Below are positions 47,715 to 58,080 of a DNA stretch of 64,000 bases, piece after piece. The DNA lies in contig NZ_CP075566.1 of assembly GCF_018502625.1 (NCBI RefSeq), positions 6,327,001-6,391,000 on the forward strand, in the 5' to 3' direction. Source of the stretch: Pseudomonas hormoni (GTDB lineage Bacteria > Pseudomonadota > Gammaproteobacteria > Pseudomonadales > Pseudomonadaceae). The notes under the pieces were generated by a model, which worked only from the letters and a program-made list of their open reading frames with translations, was not told where the DNA came from and ran no database searches. The position numbers and the translations under genes were made by a program. Each line of letters opens with the position of its first letter. Positions within the stretch are counted from its first letter, which is position 1.

Positions 47715-47819
47715 TGTGGCGAGGGAGCTTGCTCCCGCTGGACTGCGTAGCAGTCCCCTTCTTTTCAGGGATAAGTGGGGCCGCTTCGCAGCCCAGCGGG
47801 AGCAAGCTCCCTCGCCACA
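47715..47819. repeat. REPIN, class A, long-spacer subtype
   Basis: Arms TGTGGCGAGGGAGCTTGCTC and its reverse complement. The spacer holds GTAGCAGTCCCCTTCTTTTC and GGCCGCTTCGCAGCCC, nearly identical to the copies at 44723 and 63277. Confidence 0.92.
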
Positions 47820-47833
47820 AAAGCCTTTTCCCT

Positions 47834-48967
47834 TCAACAACCCAGGATGTTTCTGGGCAACACCACCGTAAACAGCGTCCCGTCGGTTTCGTTCGAGCTG
47901 ACCTCGATGGTCCCGCCGTGGGCATTCACCACCTCCTTGACGATAAACAATCCCAGGCCAAGGCTGGTGGAGGGGGCGCCGAGTTCCTCGTCGGCGGTGC
48001 GCACCAGCGGATCGAAGATCGTGCCAATCGCGTCCTCGGGAATCGGTATGCCGTAGTTATGCACCGTGAGGCGAACCGCATCGGGTTCGCCGCTGAGGGT
48101 GACTGTAACATCCCGTTTGTTCGAACCATGCTGCAACGCATTGCCGATCAGGTTCTGCAACAGCTGGGCCAGCCGCCCGGCATCCCAGACACCGCGGGTG
48201 TTTCCTGTTACGTTCACCCTCGGATCGCACTCCGGGTTACCCGCGCGGGCTTCGGCGATCGCGGCGTGCATCGCGTCAGCCATGTCCATGGGCGCGGGCT
48301 CGATGGGCAGGCTCTTGCCCAGGCGACTGCGCACCAACTCCAACAAATCGCTGACCATCACCGCCATATTTCGCGCGCCGCGCTTGATATTGTTCGCGCA
48401 CGTCAATGCATCGCCTTCGAGGGGCGCTTTGCGCAGCAGCATTTCGGTGGACATGCTCACCGCTTGCAGCGGTGCGCGCAGGTCATGGCCGAGGATGGCG
48501 AGGAAAATGTCCCGCGAGCGGTTGACCTGCTCGGCATAGGCCGCCGTCGACTCGGCCAGGGCTTCGTCGATGGCCTCGTTGAAGCGGATCATGTCCTGAA
48601 AGTACTGGAGATCCGGCGACTCAAGGGCGTCGACCCACAGGCGAATCACGCAGGCGCGCAAGTGACGGAACTCGGACGTCATCTGCACCAGATCGAAACC
48701 GACGGTGTGGCGCAGTTCACCATGGCTGGCGGCGGCAGTATTCAGGCTTGGCGTTTTTTCCAGGCATTCTCCCTTGGCCTTGGCCATTTGCTCGCTGGCG
48801 CTTTGCGCCTTGCACATATCAGATGCCGAGGCCAGCAGGATCGACTTCGCATGATCGCGCAACGTTGCGCGGTCCAGTGACTGCTCGGCGCTGATGTCTT
48901 TGGCGAATTTTTCCCATTCATCAACGATACGATCCACATGGCGCACGATGAATTCAGATAAGCGCAT
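47834..48967 (-). CDS. Cytoplasmic sensor histidine kinase with RsbRD-like N-terminus
   Basis: Orphan histidine kinase of 377 residues. The N-terminal about 160 residues are helical and start MRLSEFIVRHVDRIVDEWEKFA, like RsbRD_N sensor domains. The dimerisation/H-box is ILGHDLRAPLQAV, the N box QLLQNLIGNALQHG and the G2 box GLGLFIVKEVVNAHGG. No membrane segment and no adjacent response regulator. The start at 48967 is preferred over an open frame reaching 49111, whose extra residues are Cys-rich and atypical. Its 5' end faces the toxin-like gene at 49220, divergently. Confidence 0.88.
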   Translation of the reverse strand: MRLSEFIVRHVDRIVDEWEKFAKDISAEQSLDRATLRDHAKSILLASASDMCKAQSASEQMAKAKGECLEKTPSLNTAAASHGELRHTVGFDLVQMTSEFRHLRACVIRLWVDALESPDLQYFQDMIRFNEAIDEALAESTAAYAEQVNRSRDIFLAILGHDLRAPLQAVSMSTEMLLRKAPLEGDALTCANNIKRGARNMAVMVSDLLELVRSRLGKSLPIEPAPMDMADAMHAAIAEARAGNPECDPRVNVTGNTRGVWDAGRLAQLLQNLIGNALQHGSNKRDVTVTLSGEPDAVRLTVHNYGIPIPEDAIGTIFDPLVRTADEELGAPSTSLGLGLFIVKEVVNAHGGTIEVSSNETDGTLFTVVLPRNILGC

Positions 48968-49219
48968 GAACGGACACCTTGCTGGGTATTGATAACCCGC
49001 AAGTGTGGTGCATCTTTGTACCTTTTGACAGGCGTGTTGAACACCGTCGGTAAGGAGGCACGCATGAAGTGCGCAAGTACGTGCGGTATATAATTGTTTT
49101 TGTCTCTTCAATAGTTGGGTGGTTGTTGTGTTTTTTGTCCTGTTATGAGCAAGTATTTGATTTTTTGTTTTTAATCCTGATCAGTAATCTAAAGGTCTAA
49201 TTATTAAGGTCAGGTAGTC

Positions 49220-52200
49220 ATGGACATGTCTATTGCAATATCAACTCCGGATTTAGGCCGGTCTTTAAGTGAAAATAAAGGCGTGCATTATGAAAAGATC
49301 AAATCGCTCATCCCTGACGCGATAAAAAATGCGCCGGACCACAGGTTGAAGTCCTTGAAAGAGAACGTGGCCGTTCCGGAAAGTTATCGATTACTGTCCT
49401 CTGTAAAGCGACAGGATCTGAAAGAGCTTTTGCAGTTGCATTGGCGTTTGCAGGCTGACGTAGATTCGACATTGAAGTCCCTCCAGCAGAATATCCAGGC
49501 GTTTGCCAAGCCGCTGTTGACGAATGCTATCAAAAAGAAATTCAACCTTGATCTGGACGTTGAAACAACAATCCTCAAACTTTACGTGCCCGACAAAATC
49601 ATATTCGGCATCGACCGTGGTGCTACTCGCTCCAGGCATGCTTCATTGCTGGATGCCGCGTTGCATAACTTCGAAGAGCCCGAGACCGGGGAAGGATTTT
49701 TTCGCAACGGGTCGGGCGTCTATACGCTTGACGACACGGGGGCGCCGAAGCTGCATGCCATTACCACCGAGCAATTTGCTGCCCTCTGCCGGACGCTGGA
49801 TATCGGTGCGCAGTACCAGAAACACATTCAATCGCTGCTGACGCCTGCCGATTCCGAGGAGCGGAAGAGGTTGAGGGATCAATCGGTTGCCGTCGAGAAA
49901 TCGGCATTGAAAGTTGCTGCAAAGACTGCGCTCATGACGTCGGATGTCGGGCTCAATGGCTTGCGGGTCATCAAGGATCTAGTGAGCGGCAAACTCGATG
50001 GAAAATATCATGACAAAAATTTGCAAGTTCATCGATTGAGAATGATGGGCTTCAAGTTGTCCGGTGTTGTGCTTTTTAGTGCGATTGCGAAAAAAAGCGA
50101 CATAGAGCAAAGCCTGCTGAGTCTTATTCCGGAAGACACACATTTTTTATACGACTGGTCCAAGCGAATACCAGGTCTCAATGACAGTGTTTATGAAAAA
50201 TACAAGTCGATCTCCGATGTTTTTGCCAACGGTCCTGGTGCATTGACGGAAGAATATACACGCCGGTCGGATTTCTACGACCAGAGTCGTTTGACAGGCC
50301 CATTGATTGCTTACGTGCCTGACGACCCCATACATCCTTTGAAAGAATATCCGTCACTGACAGCGTTCATGAAAGAGCTGGTCACTCAGCTGCAAGATAC
50401 ACAGTATCAGCAGTTCTTCAGCCGGTTTGTTGCTCAAAAGGATAAACCGAAGTTTTTCAAACGGGTCAACGAGCGGCTGAAGGAAATCACCTGGCATCAA
50501 CGTGAACCGCTCAACATGGGCCCATGGTGGCGGGAGACCCCGGTCGAAAACCCCAACGCCGATCCGATCACCGTGCCGATCGCGGATAACCTTTGGGAGT
50601 ATCTGTATCGCGAGAAGCGCGACAAGGCGATTGCCGATGCACGGCTCATTGCGGTGCCCACGGGGGACGAAGATGCCAAAACCCGCTGGAACAGGCTGAT
50701 CAGCTATCTGGATATCGGCTGGAACATCTTGAATTTCGCGGCGATGCTGGTGCCCGGCATGGGCGAGGTGGTGCTGGGCGTGATGGTCGCCCAACTGATG
50801 GCTGAGTTCGCCGAAGGGGTCGAGGACTGGAGCCAGGGTGACAAGGATGAAGCCTCTGCCCATATCAACAGCGTCATCATCAACTTTGCCCAACTGGCGC
50901 TGATGGGCGCAGGCCACGTATTGCCCACCGGTGCGGCGCTGATCAAGCCATCGCCATTTGTAGATAACCTCAAGCCCGTTTCTATGCCCGACGGTTCCAC
51001 ACGCCTGTGGAACCCCGACCTTGCCCCTTACGAGCACAGGATCACGCTGCCCGAGACCTCGAGCCCCGACGAACTGGGTTTGCATCAGCACAACGGGAGC
51101 GACGTGCTTCAGTTGGACGACAAGCATTACGTGGTCACGAAGGACCTGCAAACCGGTGACCATCGCCTGCAGCATCCGACCCGGTCCGCGGCCTATGCGC
51201 CGCAGGTTGAGCACAATGGGGCCGGCGCCTGGAGAACCGAACTCGAGCGCCCCATCGAATGGGAAAAAGCTCGGGTTCTGCGTCGTCTCAACCCACTGGC
51301 CAGCACCGTCAGCGATACGACACTGGAGCAGGTTCTCAGCGTCAGCGGTGTTGACGAAAAGGTCCTGCGTCGCCTCCATGTCGAGCACGAACTGCCGCCG
51401 CCCCTGTTGATCGATACGCTCAAGCGCTTTGATCTCTACGCCAGGGCAGGCCGGCTCGGCGAACAGATTCGTAACGGGGTGATCAGCGAAGAACTGGCCG
51501 GACACCTGCCCGAATTGATGACTGAACTGCCGCGATGGCCGGAATCCAAAGCCATCACCCTCACCGATCCGTTCCCGGTCGGCAGCGAGCCCATGACCTA
51601 TGGCAACGTGGGTGCGACATCTGCCGACACACTGATGGTGGGTTTGGCCGAGCTACAGGCCGGTCAGCTTGAGACTCGGCTGCTGGCGTTTCTGGACGAA
51701 CCTGAAACAGAGGGCTTGCTCGGCAAAGCGATCTCCACCGACAAAGCAGTACGTGTTCAAGCGATGCGCGATCAATTGGCGATACAGGCCGACAAACGCA
51801 CGCGGCACATTTTCGAGGCGCGATATAAATGTGCGGAGTACTCGACCGATGCCCGCGTGGGCAGGCTTCAAGGCGACTATCCCGATCTGCCGGTTGGTAT
51901 GGCCGAACAGCTGTTGGCGGATGCCGATGCTGAAGACCTGCGTTTCCTCAAAGAAAAAAAACGGATCCCGTTGGGATTGCGTCAGCAGCTCCAGGCCGCG
52001 AGTAACAAGGTGCGTCTGGCTCGCGCCTACGAAGGTCTCTATCTGGAACAACTGAGCACTGTCGATACCCGTCGGCTCGAACTGGGTTCGGTTCAGACGC
52101 TGCCGGGCTGGTCGTCGAACCTGCGCATTGAAATTCGTGAGCTGTCGTTCAATGGCAAGTTGCAGGCCAGCGTCGGTGCTGAAGATGCAGCGGTTCGCAA

Positions 52201-54313
52201 GGTGTTGATCCTAGATGAAGACGGTCGCTACAACGCTCGTGATCAACACGGGCAGCATCTGCATGGCGCAGACGATTTTTACAACTCATTGCTGTACGCC
52301 CTGCCCGACTCGGAACGTCAGGCATTGGGCTACGAGATCTTTCAGGGCGACAAACTCAGGGGCGCGATACAGCGTTCGCCGCTCGGTCGCGAACAATTCG
52401 AGCAGGTTTTGCTGGACCATCCGGTACGCAAGCCGGCCTATGATCCGCAGACGATGCGTTTGCGCGGCGGTATGCAAGGCTATGCCATGCACCCGCCCGG
52501 CTGGCGCGCTCTTCAGGGACGACTCCGTTCGTTGTATCCCGCTTTCACCGAGGAGGAGGTTGAGTCGATGCTCAACGGATTTGGTGACAGCCTCGCCGAG
52601 CAGCGCGTGCAGGCGCTCGAAAACGAGTTCGACGAGTTCAATCATTCGTTTCAGCGCTGGATGAATTCGTCGACGAAAGCCTTTCGTTTCAGCCCGGCGG
52701 GCGTCGCGGAGTGGAACTCCCGAAACGAGGTGTACAAAGCGCTTCGAAAATGTTGGCAGCGGACCGGGCCCCGGGGTGTCGATGCTCCAGGGATTATCCA
52801 GCCCCAGGCGCTGGTGCTGGAGGGCTTGCCCCTCGATCAACACCTTGCCGGCATGCCCGTGCTGACCGCCAATTTTGACCATGTCACGGAATTGAACCTG
52901 CGCGGAGCAAAGTTGCAAACCAGTCAGCAGCATTTCCTGGCACCGTTCCGTCAGTTGCGTGGCTTGAATCTGGTCTCAAACCAGCTGACCACGTTACCCA
53001 AGGTGATCAGCGACATGCGGTTTCTGCGCAATCTTCTGCTCACGGACAACCGGATCGTGTTGACGCCAGAGAGCGTCGCAAGGCTACGGACGATGCGCCG
53101 ACTGAGAGCGTTGAAGCTCGATCGCAATCTACTCACAAGGGTGCCGGACATCAGCCAGATGCCGGACCTGTTGATACTGACCCTGGACAGCACCGGGATT
53201 GATCGATGGCCGATCGGGCTCTTCGCAAAACCACGACCACGCAACCTGTTCCTGGACCTGCGCTACAACCCTATCCGTGAGTTGCCGACGGTAGCCCCCG
53301 GCTCGATGAGTGCCGAGCTGATCGCTCGTACAAATGTGAGTCGTGAACCTCGTTGGCTGTCCGCCGCGAACCTGGAGCGGCTCAAACTGTATATCGAGTC
53401 GGTCGGCCTTGACCCTGATCGCCCTTATCCGCCACGGGGGACCGTGGACTCTTCGTATTGGGATGAAGGGCTGACACAGGACGACTGGAATGCCCGCCAG
53501 CCCATCTGGGATGCGGTAGAAGACGAGTTCGGCTCCGAACCTTTTTTCAACGAACTGAGAAAGCTCACCGAGTCGGCCGATTTCAGGAATTCTACTGCGG
53601 GCTACAAGGCTGACCTCACGGCCAAGGTCTGGCGCATGCTCAGCGCAATGGAAGAAAACACGGTATTGCGCGAGAAAATTCTCAGCGAGGCTGTCGTCTC
53701 TACAACGTGCGCTGATGCCGGCGTTCAGTTTTTCAACGCCATGGGCGTGGAGGTGCTGGTCCATGAAGCGTATTCACTGATCAGTACTGATCTTGTCGAG
53801 GCTGAGTTGGTGGCGCTGGCCCGCGGCAAGTCGAGGCTCGATGAGCTCGGGGCCGTTGCCCGTAGTCGAGTGGCGGAGCGGTTGGCGGCCGGTGAAAAAT
53901 TCCGTCGCCAGGAGGGTGGCGTCGTCACTGGCACCATTGATGAAGTGGAGGTTCACCTGGCCTACATGACGGATCTGGCACTGAGTCTGGACCTGCCCTG
54001 GCAGTCTCGCGGGATGTTGTTCCGGAAAATAGCCGGTGTGACCCAGGCGATGATCGAAAACGCCTATAAGCGGGTCCTTGCGCTGGAAGAGGGCGAACTG
54101 CTCGCGCCGCGGATTCTTGAGCAGCCCTTCTGGAAAAGCTACCTCGAGGAAACCTACCGAAAGGAGTTCGACGATGTATTGAGCGGCCTCAAGGATGGCG
54201 ATGAGGTCACGCAATTCAATGCCATGCAGGAGTTGGCCAGAACGTTGACTCAACAAGCCATCGATCGGGCAAAACTGCAAAGGGTCGAAATTCCGTTAAC
54301 CGTCGAGGATTGA
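49220..54313 (+). CDS. Large dermonecrotic-toxin-like protein with LRR and NEL-type E3 ubiquitin ligase domain
   Basis: Protein of 1,697 residues. Residues about 1-1084 align with the protein at 38647 (YVPDDPIHPLKEY, QQFFSRFV, hydrophobic AAMLVPGMGEVVLGVMVAQL near 495-530, ARAYEGLYLEQ, YDPQTMRLRGG). About 1200-1360 hold leucine-rich repeats (LRGLNLVSNQLTTLPKVI, LRALKLDRNLLTRVP). From about 1361 on lies an IpaH/SspH-type NEL domain: the CxD active site is STTCADAGVQFF with Cys1497 and Asp1499, followed by VEVLVHEAY. In Shigella and Salmonella, NEL proteins attach ubiquitin to host proteins. Start MDMSIAIS has AAGG upstream; the 5' end and leader are AT-rich. No signal peptide or chaperone gene seen. 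Confidence 0.85.
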   Translation: MDMSIAISTPDLGRSLSENKGVHYEKIKSLIPDAIKNAPDHRLKSLKENVAVPESYRLLSSVKRQDLKELLQLHWRLQADVDSTLKSLQQNIQAFAKPLLTNAIKKKFNLDLDVETTILKLYVPDKIIFGIDRGATRSRHASLLDAALHNFEEPETGEGFFRNGSGVYTLDDTGAPKLHAITTEQFAALCRTLDIGAQYQKHIQSLLTPADSEERKRLRDQSVAVEKSALKVAAKTALMTSDVGLNGLRVIKDLVSGKLDGKYHDKNLQVHRLRMMGFKLSGVVLFSAIAKKSDIEQSLLSLIPEDTHFLYDWSKRIPGLNDSVYEKYKSISDVFANGPGALTEEYTRRSDFYDQSRLTGPLIAYVPDDPIHPLKEYPSLTAFMKELVTQLQDTQYQQFFSRFVAQKDKPKFFKRVNERLKEITWHQREPLNMGPWWRETPVENPNADPITVPIADNLWEYLYREKRDKAIADARLIAVPTGDEDAKTRWNRLISYLDIGWNILNFAAMLVPGMGEVVLGVMVAQLMAEFAEGVEDWSQGDKDEASAHINSVIINFAQLALMGAGHVLPTGAALIKPSPFVDNLKPVSMPDGSTRLWNPDLAPYEHRITLPETSSPDELGLHQHNGSDVLQLDDKHYVVTKDLQTGDHRLQHPTRSAAYAPQVEHNGAGAWRTELERPIEWEKARVLRRLNPLASTVSDTTLEQVLSVSGVDEKVLRRLHVEHELPPPLLIDTLKRFDLYARAGRLGEQIRNGVISEELAGHLPELMTELPRWPESKAITLTDPFPVGSEPMTYGNVGATSADTLMVGLAELQAGQLETRLLAFLDEPETEGLLGKAISTDKAVRVQAMRDQLAIQADKRTRHIFEARYKCAEYSTDARVGRLQGDYPDLPVGMAEQLLADADAEDLRFLKEKKRIPLGLRQQLQAASNKVRLARAYEGLYLEQLSTVDTRRLELGSVQTLPGWSSNLRIEIRELSFNGKLQASVGAEDAAVRKVLILDEDGRYNARDQHGQHLHGADDFYNSLLYALPDSERQALGYEIFQGDKLRGAIQRSPLGREQFEQVLLDHPVRKPAYDPQTMRLRGGMQGYAMHPPGWRALQGRLRSLYPAFTEEEVESMLNGFGDSLAEQRVQALENEFDEFNHSFQRWMNSSTKAFRFSPAGVAEWNSRNEVYKALRKCWQRTGPRGVDAPGIIQPQALVLEGLPLDQHLAGMPVLTANFDHVTELNLRGAKLQTSQQHFLAPFRQLRGLNLVSNQLTTLPKVISDMRFLRNLLLTDNRIVLTPESVARLRTMRRLRALKLDRNLLTRVPDISQMPDLLILTLDSTGIDRWPIGLFAKPRPRNLFLDLRYNPIRELPTVAPGSMSAELIARTNVSREPRWLSAANLERLKLYIESVGLDPDRPYPPRGTVDSSYWDEGLTQDDWNARQPIWDAVEDEFGSEPFFNELRKLTESADFRNSTAGYKADLTAKVWRMLSAMEENTVLREKILSEAVVSTTCADAGVQFFNAMGVEVLVHEAYSLISTDLVEAELVALARGKSRLDELGAVARSRVAERLAAGEKFRRQEGGVVTGTIDEVEVHLAYMTDLALSLDLPWQSRGMLFRKIAGVTQAMIENAYKRVLALEEGELLAPRILEQPFWKSYLEETYRKEFDDVLSGLKDGDEVTQFNAMQELARTLTQQAIDRAKLQRVEIPLTVED

Positions 54314-54317
54314 AACG

Positions 54318-54355
54318 AAGGCCGACAGGTGCGCAATCGCCCGCCGGCCTTTTTA
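54318..54355 (+). terminator. Terminator between the NEL toxin gene and ureC
   Basis: The stem AAGGCCG / CGGCCTT with a loop of about 19 bases is followed by TTTTTAATA. It lies between the two convergent genes and probably ends the toxin transcript. Confidence 0.7.
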
Positions 54356-54367
54356 ATATGCCGTGGT

Positions 54368-56068
54368 TCAGAACAGAAAATACCGTTGCGCCATCGGCAA
54401 CACATCGGCCGGTTCGCACCACAGCAGCACCCCGTCGGCCTTGACCTGGTAAGTCTGAGGATCGACGTCGATGTCCGGCAGGTAGTCGTTGTGAATCAGG
54501 TCGGTTTTCTGCACGTCGCGGCAACCTTTGACCACTGCGATTTTCTTCTTCAAACCCAGGGCTTCAGGAAGCCCGGCCTCCTGCGCGGCCTGGCTGATGA
54601 AGGTCAGGCTGGTGGCGTGCAGCGAACCGCCGTAACTGGCGAACATCGGGCGGTAGTGCACCGGTTGCGGCGTCGGGATCGAGGCGTTGGCGTCGCCCAT
54701 CAGGCTGGCCGCGATGGCGCCGCCCTTGAGAATCAGCGTCGGTTTCACGCCAAAAAACGCCGGGCGCCACAGCACCAGATCGGCCCATTTTCCCACTTCC
54801 ACCGAGCCCACTTCATGGCTGATGCCATGAGTGATCGCCGGGTTGATGGTGTACTTGGCGATGTAGCGTTTGGCGCGGAAGTTGTCGTTGCCTGCACCAT
54901 CACCGGGTAGCGGGCCGCGCTGTTTTTTCATCTTGTCGGCGGTCTGCCAGGTGCGCGTGATGACTTCCCCGACGCGGCCCATGGCCTGGCTGTCGGAGCT
55001 GATCATCGAGAATGCGCCGAGGTCGTGGAGGATGTCTTCGGCGGCAATCGTCTCGCGACGGATGCGGCTTTCGGCGAAGGCCACGTCTTCGGCGATGCTC
55101 GGGTCGAGGTGGTGGCAGACCATCAGCATGTCGAGGTGTTCGTCGATGGTGTTGCGGGTGAAGGGCCGGGTCGGGTTGGTGGAACTCGGCAGCACGTTGG
55201 CAAAGCCGCAAGCCTTGATGATGTCCGGAGCATGACCGCCGCCCGCGCCTTCGGTGTGATAGGTGTGGATGGTGCGGCCCTTGAACGCGGCGAGGGTGGT
55301 TTCGACGAAACCGGACTCGTTGAGGGTGTCGGTGTGGATTGCCACCTGCACGTCGTACTGATCGGCGACGCTGAGGCAGTTGTCGATGCTCGCCGGCGTG
55401 GTGCCCCAGTCTTCATGCAGCTTGAGGCCGATGGCGCCGGCCTTGACCTGTTCGATCAGTGGCTCGGGCAGGCTGGCGTTGCCCTTGCCGGTGAGGCCGA
55501 TGTTCATCGGGAACGCGTCCGCGGCCTGGAGCATCCGCGCCAGGTGCCATGGCCCGGAAGTGCAGGTGGTGGCGTTGGTGCCAGTGGCAGGTCCGGTGCC
55601 ACCGCCGATCATGGTGGTGACACCGCTCATCAAGGCTTCTTCGATCTGCTGCGGGCAGATGAAGTGGATGTGCGTGTCGATGCCGCCGGCGGTGAGGATC
55701 ATGCCTTCGCCGGCGATCACTTCGGTGCTGGCGCCGATGGCGATGGTGACGTTGGGCTGCACATCCGGATTGCCGGCCTTGCCGATACCGGCGATGCGTC
55801 CATCCTTGAGGCCGACGTCAGCCTTGATGATGCCCCAGTGGTCGATGATCAGTGCGTTGGTGATCACGGTATCGACGACCTCTGCGGCCAGTAACTGGCT
55901 CTGACCCTGGCCGTCGCGGATGACTTTGCCGCCGCCGAATTTCACTTCTTCGCCATAGGTGGTGAAGTCTTTTTCTACTTCTATCCACAGCTCGGTGTCG
56001 GCCAGGCGGACCTTGTCACCGACGGTGGGGCCGAACATGTCGGCGTAGGCTTGTCTCGAAATCTTCAT
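54368..56068 (-). CDS. ureC: Urease alpha subunit
   Basis: Catalytic subunit of urease, hydrolysing urea to ammonia and carbamate at a dinickel centre. The 566 residues match the family length. Metal ligands are visible: His133 and His135 (GGIDTHIHF), the carbamylated Lys near 216 ([12 protein letters not shown]), His in AIHTDTLNE and in [10 protein letters not shown], and the C-terminal Asp in [10 protein letters not shown]. The flap Cys-His lies in [14 protein letters not shown] precedes the ATG. Separated from ureB by a REPIN; last gene of the putative urt-ure transcript. Confidence 0.98.
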   Translation of the reverse strand: MKISRQAYADMFGPTVGDKVRLADTELWIEVEKDFTTYGEEVKFGGGKVIRDGQGQSQLLAAEVVDTVITNALIIDHWGIIKADVGLKDGRIAGIGKAGNPDVQPNVTIAIGASTEVIAGEGMILTAGGIDTHIHFICPQQIEEALMSGVTTMIGGGTGPATGTNATTCTSGPWHLARMLQAADAFPMNIGLTGKGNASLPEPLIEQVKAGAIGLKLHEDWGTTPASIDNCLSVADQYDVQVAIHTDTLNESGFVETTLAAFKGRTIHTYHTEGAGGGHAPDIIKACGFANVLPSSTNPTRPFTRNTIDEHLDMLMVCHHLDPSIAEDVAFAESRIRRETIAAEDILHDLGAFSMISSDSQAMGRVGEVITRTWQTADKMKKQRGPLPGDGAGNDNFRAKRYIAKYTINPAITHGISHEVGSVEVGKWADLVLWRPAFFGVKPTLILKGGAIAASLMGDANASIPTPQPVHYRPMFASYGGSLHATSLTFISQAAQEAGLPEALGLKKKIAVVKGCRDVQKTDLIHNDYLPDIDVDPQTYQVKADGVLLWCEPADVLPMAQRYFLF

Positions 56069-56105
56069 ATGTTTGCCTTGGAAAGTGCGGCAGTCCGCTG
56101 TCCAT

Positions 56106-56239
56106 TGTGGCGAGGGAGCTTGCTCCCGCTCGGCTGCGCAGCAGTCGTAAAAATCTGCCGTCTCGGTTTATTCAGATAAATCGCATTAGCTGTATTGCGA
56201 GCGCTTCGCGCTCGAGCGGGAGCAAGCTCCCTCGCCACA
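56106..56239. repeat. REPIN, class A, between ureB and ureC
   Basis: Arms TGTGGCGAGGGAGCTTGCTC and its reverse complement enclose about 90 bases, including CGGCTGCGCAGCAG and a GCGCTTCGCGCTCGAG segment. It fills most of the 180 bases between ureB and ureC. Confidence 0.9.
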
Positions 56240-56248
56240 GGGGCGGTG

Positions 56249-56556
56249 TTAATCCAGGTCACCCATGATCCTGCCGGCAAACCCGAACACCCGACGATGC
56301 CCGGCCAGGTCAACCAGCTCGACCTCGCGGCTCTGCCCCGGTTCGAAGCGCACGGCGGTGCCGGCGGGGATGTTCAGGCGCATGCCGCGGCTGGCGGCGC
56401 GGTCGAAGGTCAGGGCGTCGTTGGTTTCGAAAAAGTGGTAGTGCGAGCCAACCTGGATCGGCCGGTCGCCGCTGTTGGCCACTTTCAGGCTGACGGTGCG
56501 ACGTCCGACGTTGAGCTCGATGTCGCCGGGCTGGATCTTGAATTCACCGGGAATCA

Positions 56557-56557
<1 letters not shown>
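56249..56557 (-). CDS. ureB: Urease beta subunit
   Basis: Structural subunit of 102 residues that completes the urease active-site assembly. Family stretches [31 protein letters not shown] and [18 protein letters not shown] are clear. ATG 56557 with AGGGAGC upstream is preferred over the TTG one codon earlier. Its start overlaps the stop of the acetyltransferase gene (TGATG). Confidence 0.97.
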
Positions 56558-57096
<539 letters not shown>

Positions 57097-57630
57097 TTAC
57101 TCCTTGCTGGCGGGCGGCGGTTCGGCGCCAGGGTTGAGGGTCAGTTGCATGAAGGTCAGGTCCAGCCAGCGCCCGAACTTGGTGCCCACCTGAGGCATTT
57201 GCCCGGTGGTCACGAAACCGACGCGTTCATGCAGGCGGATGGAAGCGGCATTGCCGCTTTCGATGGCAGCGACCATCACATGCTTGTCACAGCCTTTGGC
57301 GCGTTCGATCAGCACGTCCATCAATTGCGGGCCGAGACCATTGCCGCGCTGGTCGCTGCGCACATAGACCGAGTGCTCGACGGTGTGGCGGAAACCATCG
57401 AACGGTCGCCAGTCACCAAATGAAGCGTAGCCGAGTACGCTGTTATCGCCGTCGACGATCACCAGGATCGGATAGCCCTGGGCTTGCCGGGCGCTGAACC
57501 AGGCTTGACGGTTGCCGAGGTCGACGGCCTGTTCGTTCCAGATCGCCGTGGTGCTCCGCACGGCGTCGTTGTAGATGTCGCGGATCGCCGGCAGGTCGGC
57601 GTGCACCGCATCGCGGATGTGATAAGTCAT
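57097..57630 (-). CDS. mddA: Phosphinothricin/methionine-sulfoximine-type N-acetyltransferase
   Basis: GNAT enzyme of 177 residues resembling the Pat/Bar and PA4866 (MddA) group: RDAVHADLPAIRDIYNDAV near the start, acetyl-CoA site YVRSDQRGNGLGPQLMDVL and LHERVGFVTTGQMPQVG. Such enzymes N-acetylate methionine sulfoximine, methionine sulfone or phosphinothricin, protecting glutamine synthetase. P. aeruginosa PA4866 also lies between ureA and ureB, which supports the identity. Confidence 0.85.
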   Translation of the reverse strand: MTYHIRDAVHADLPAIRDIYNDAVRSTTAIWNEQAVDLGNRQAWFSARQAQGYPILVIVDGDNSVLGYASFGDWRPFDGFRHTVEHSVYVRSDQRGNGLGPQLMDVLIERAKGCDKHVMVAAIESGNAASIRLHERVGFVTTGQMPQVGTKFGRWLDLTFMQLTLNPGAEPPPASKE

Positions 57631-57639
57631 GGCGCGGCC

Positions 57640-57942
57640 TTAGGCGATGGGTTGGTGGACGGTGACCAGTTTGGTGCCGTCGGGGAAGGTGGCTTCGACC
57701 TGGATCTCCGGGATCATTTCCGGAATGCCTTCCATCACTTGTTCGCGGCTGAGCAGGGTGGTGCCGAAGTGCATCAGCTCGGCCACGGTCTGGCCGTCAC
57801 GGGCACCCTCGAGCAGCGCCGCGGAAATGTAGGCCATGGCTTCCGGGTAATTGAGTTTCACGCCGCGCGCCAAACGCCGCTCGGCCACGAGGCCGGCGGT
57901 GAAAATCAGCAGCTTGTCTTTTTCGCGTGGGGTCAGGTCCAT
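57640..57942 (-). CDS. ureA: Urease gamma subunit
   Basis: Small structural subunit of 100 residues. Family start [21 protein letters not shown] and [22 protein letters not shown] are clear. The ATG at 57942 begins this sequence; the open frame upstream is REPIN-derived. First structural gene after ureD; a REPIN lies between. Confidence 0.97.
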   Translation of the reverse strand: MDLTPREKDKLLIFTAGLVAERRLARGVKLNYPEAMAYISAALLEGARDGQTVAELMHFGTTLLSREQVMEGIPEMIPEIQVEATFPDGTKLVTVHQPIA

Positions 57943-57991
57943 CGTTGGAATCCATCTGGGCAGATAAAAATTCGGATCTGTAAACACATTC

Positions 57992-58069
57992 CCTGTAGGA
58001 GCGAGGCTTGCCCGCGAAGCTTTTGGCGGCTTCAAGGTCCTCTTCGCGGGCAAGCCTCGCTCCTACAGG
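57992..58069. repeat. REPIN, class B, between ureD and ureA
   Basis: Arms CCTGTAGGAGCGAGGCTTGC and its reverse complement, spacer about 20 bases, within the 138-base ureD-ureA gap. Confidence 0.9.
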
Positions 58070-58080
58070 GGGATTTGTGT

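Noticed and set aside
38535..49219. hrp box (HrpL promoter) sought ahead of the two toxin genes
   Set aside because: No GGAACC-N15/16-CCAC pattern was seen in either leader, so type III control is not supported by the sequence.
38535..54367. Mobile-element boundaries (integrase, transposase, tRNA target, direct repeats) around the toxin genes
   Set aside because: None could be found by eye; acquisition is suggested only by composition and interrupted gene order.
55025..55894. 289-residue plus-strand open frame within ureC
   Set aside because: Shadow of urease alpha, whose metal ligands are all visible on the other strand.
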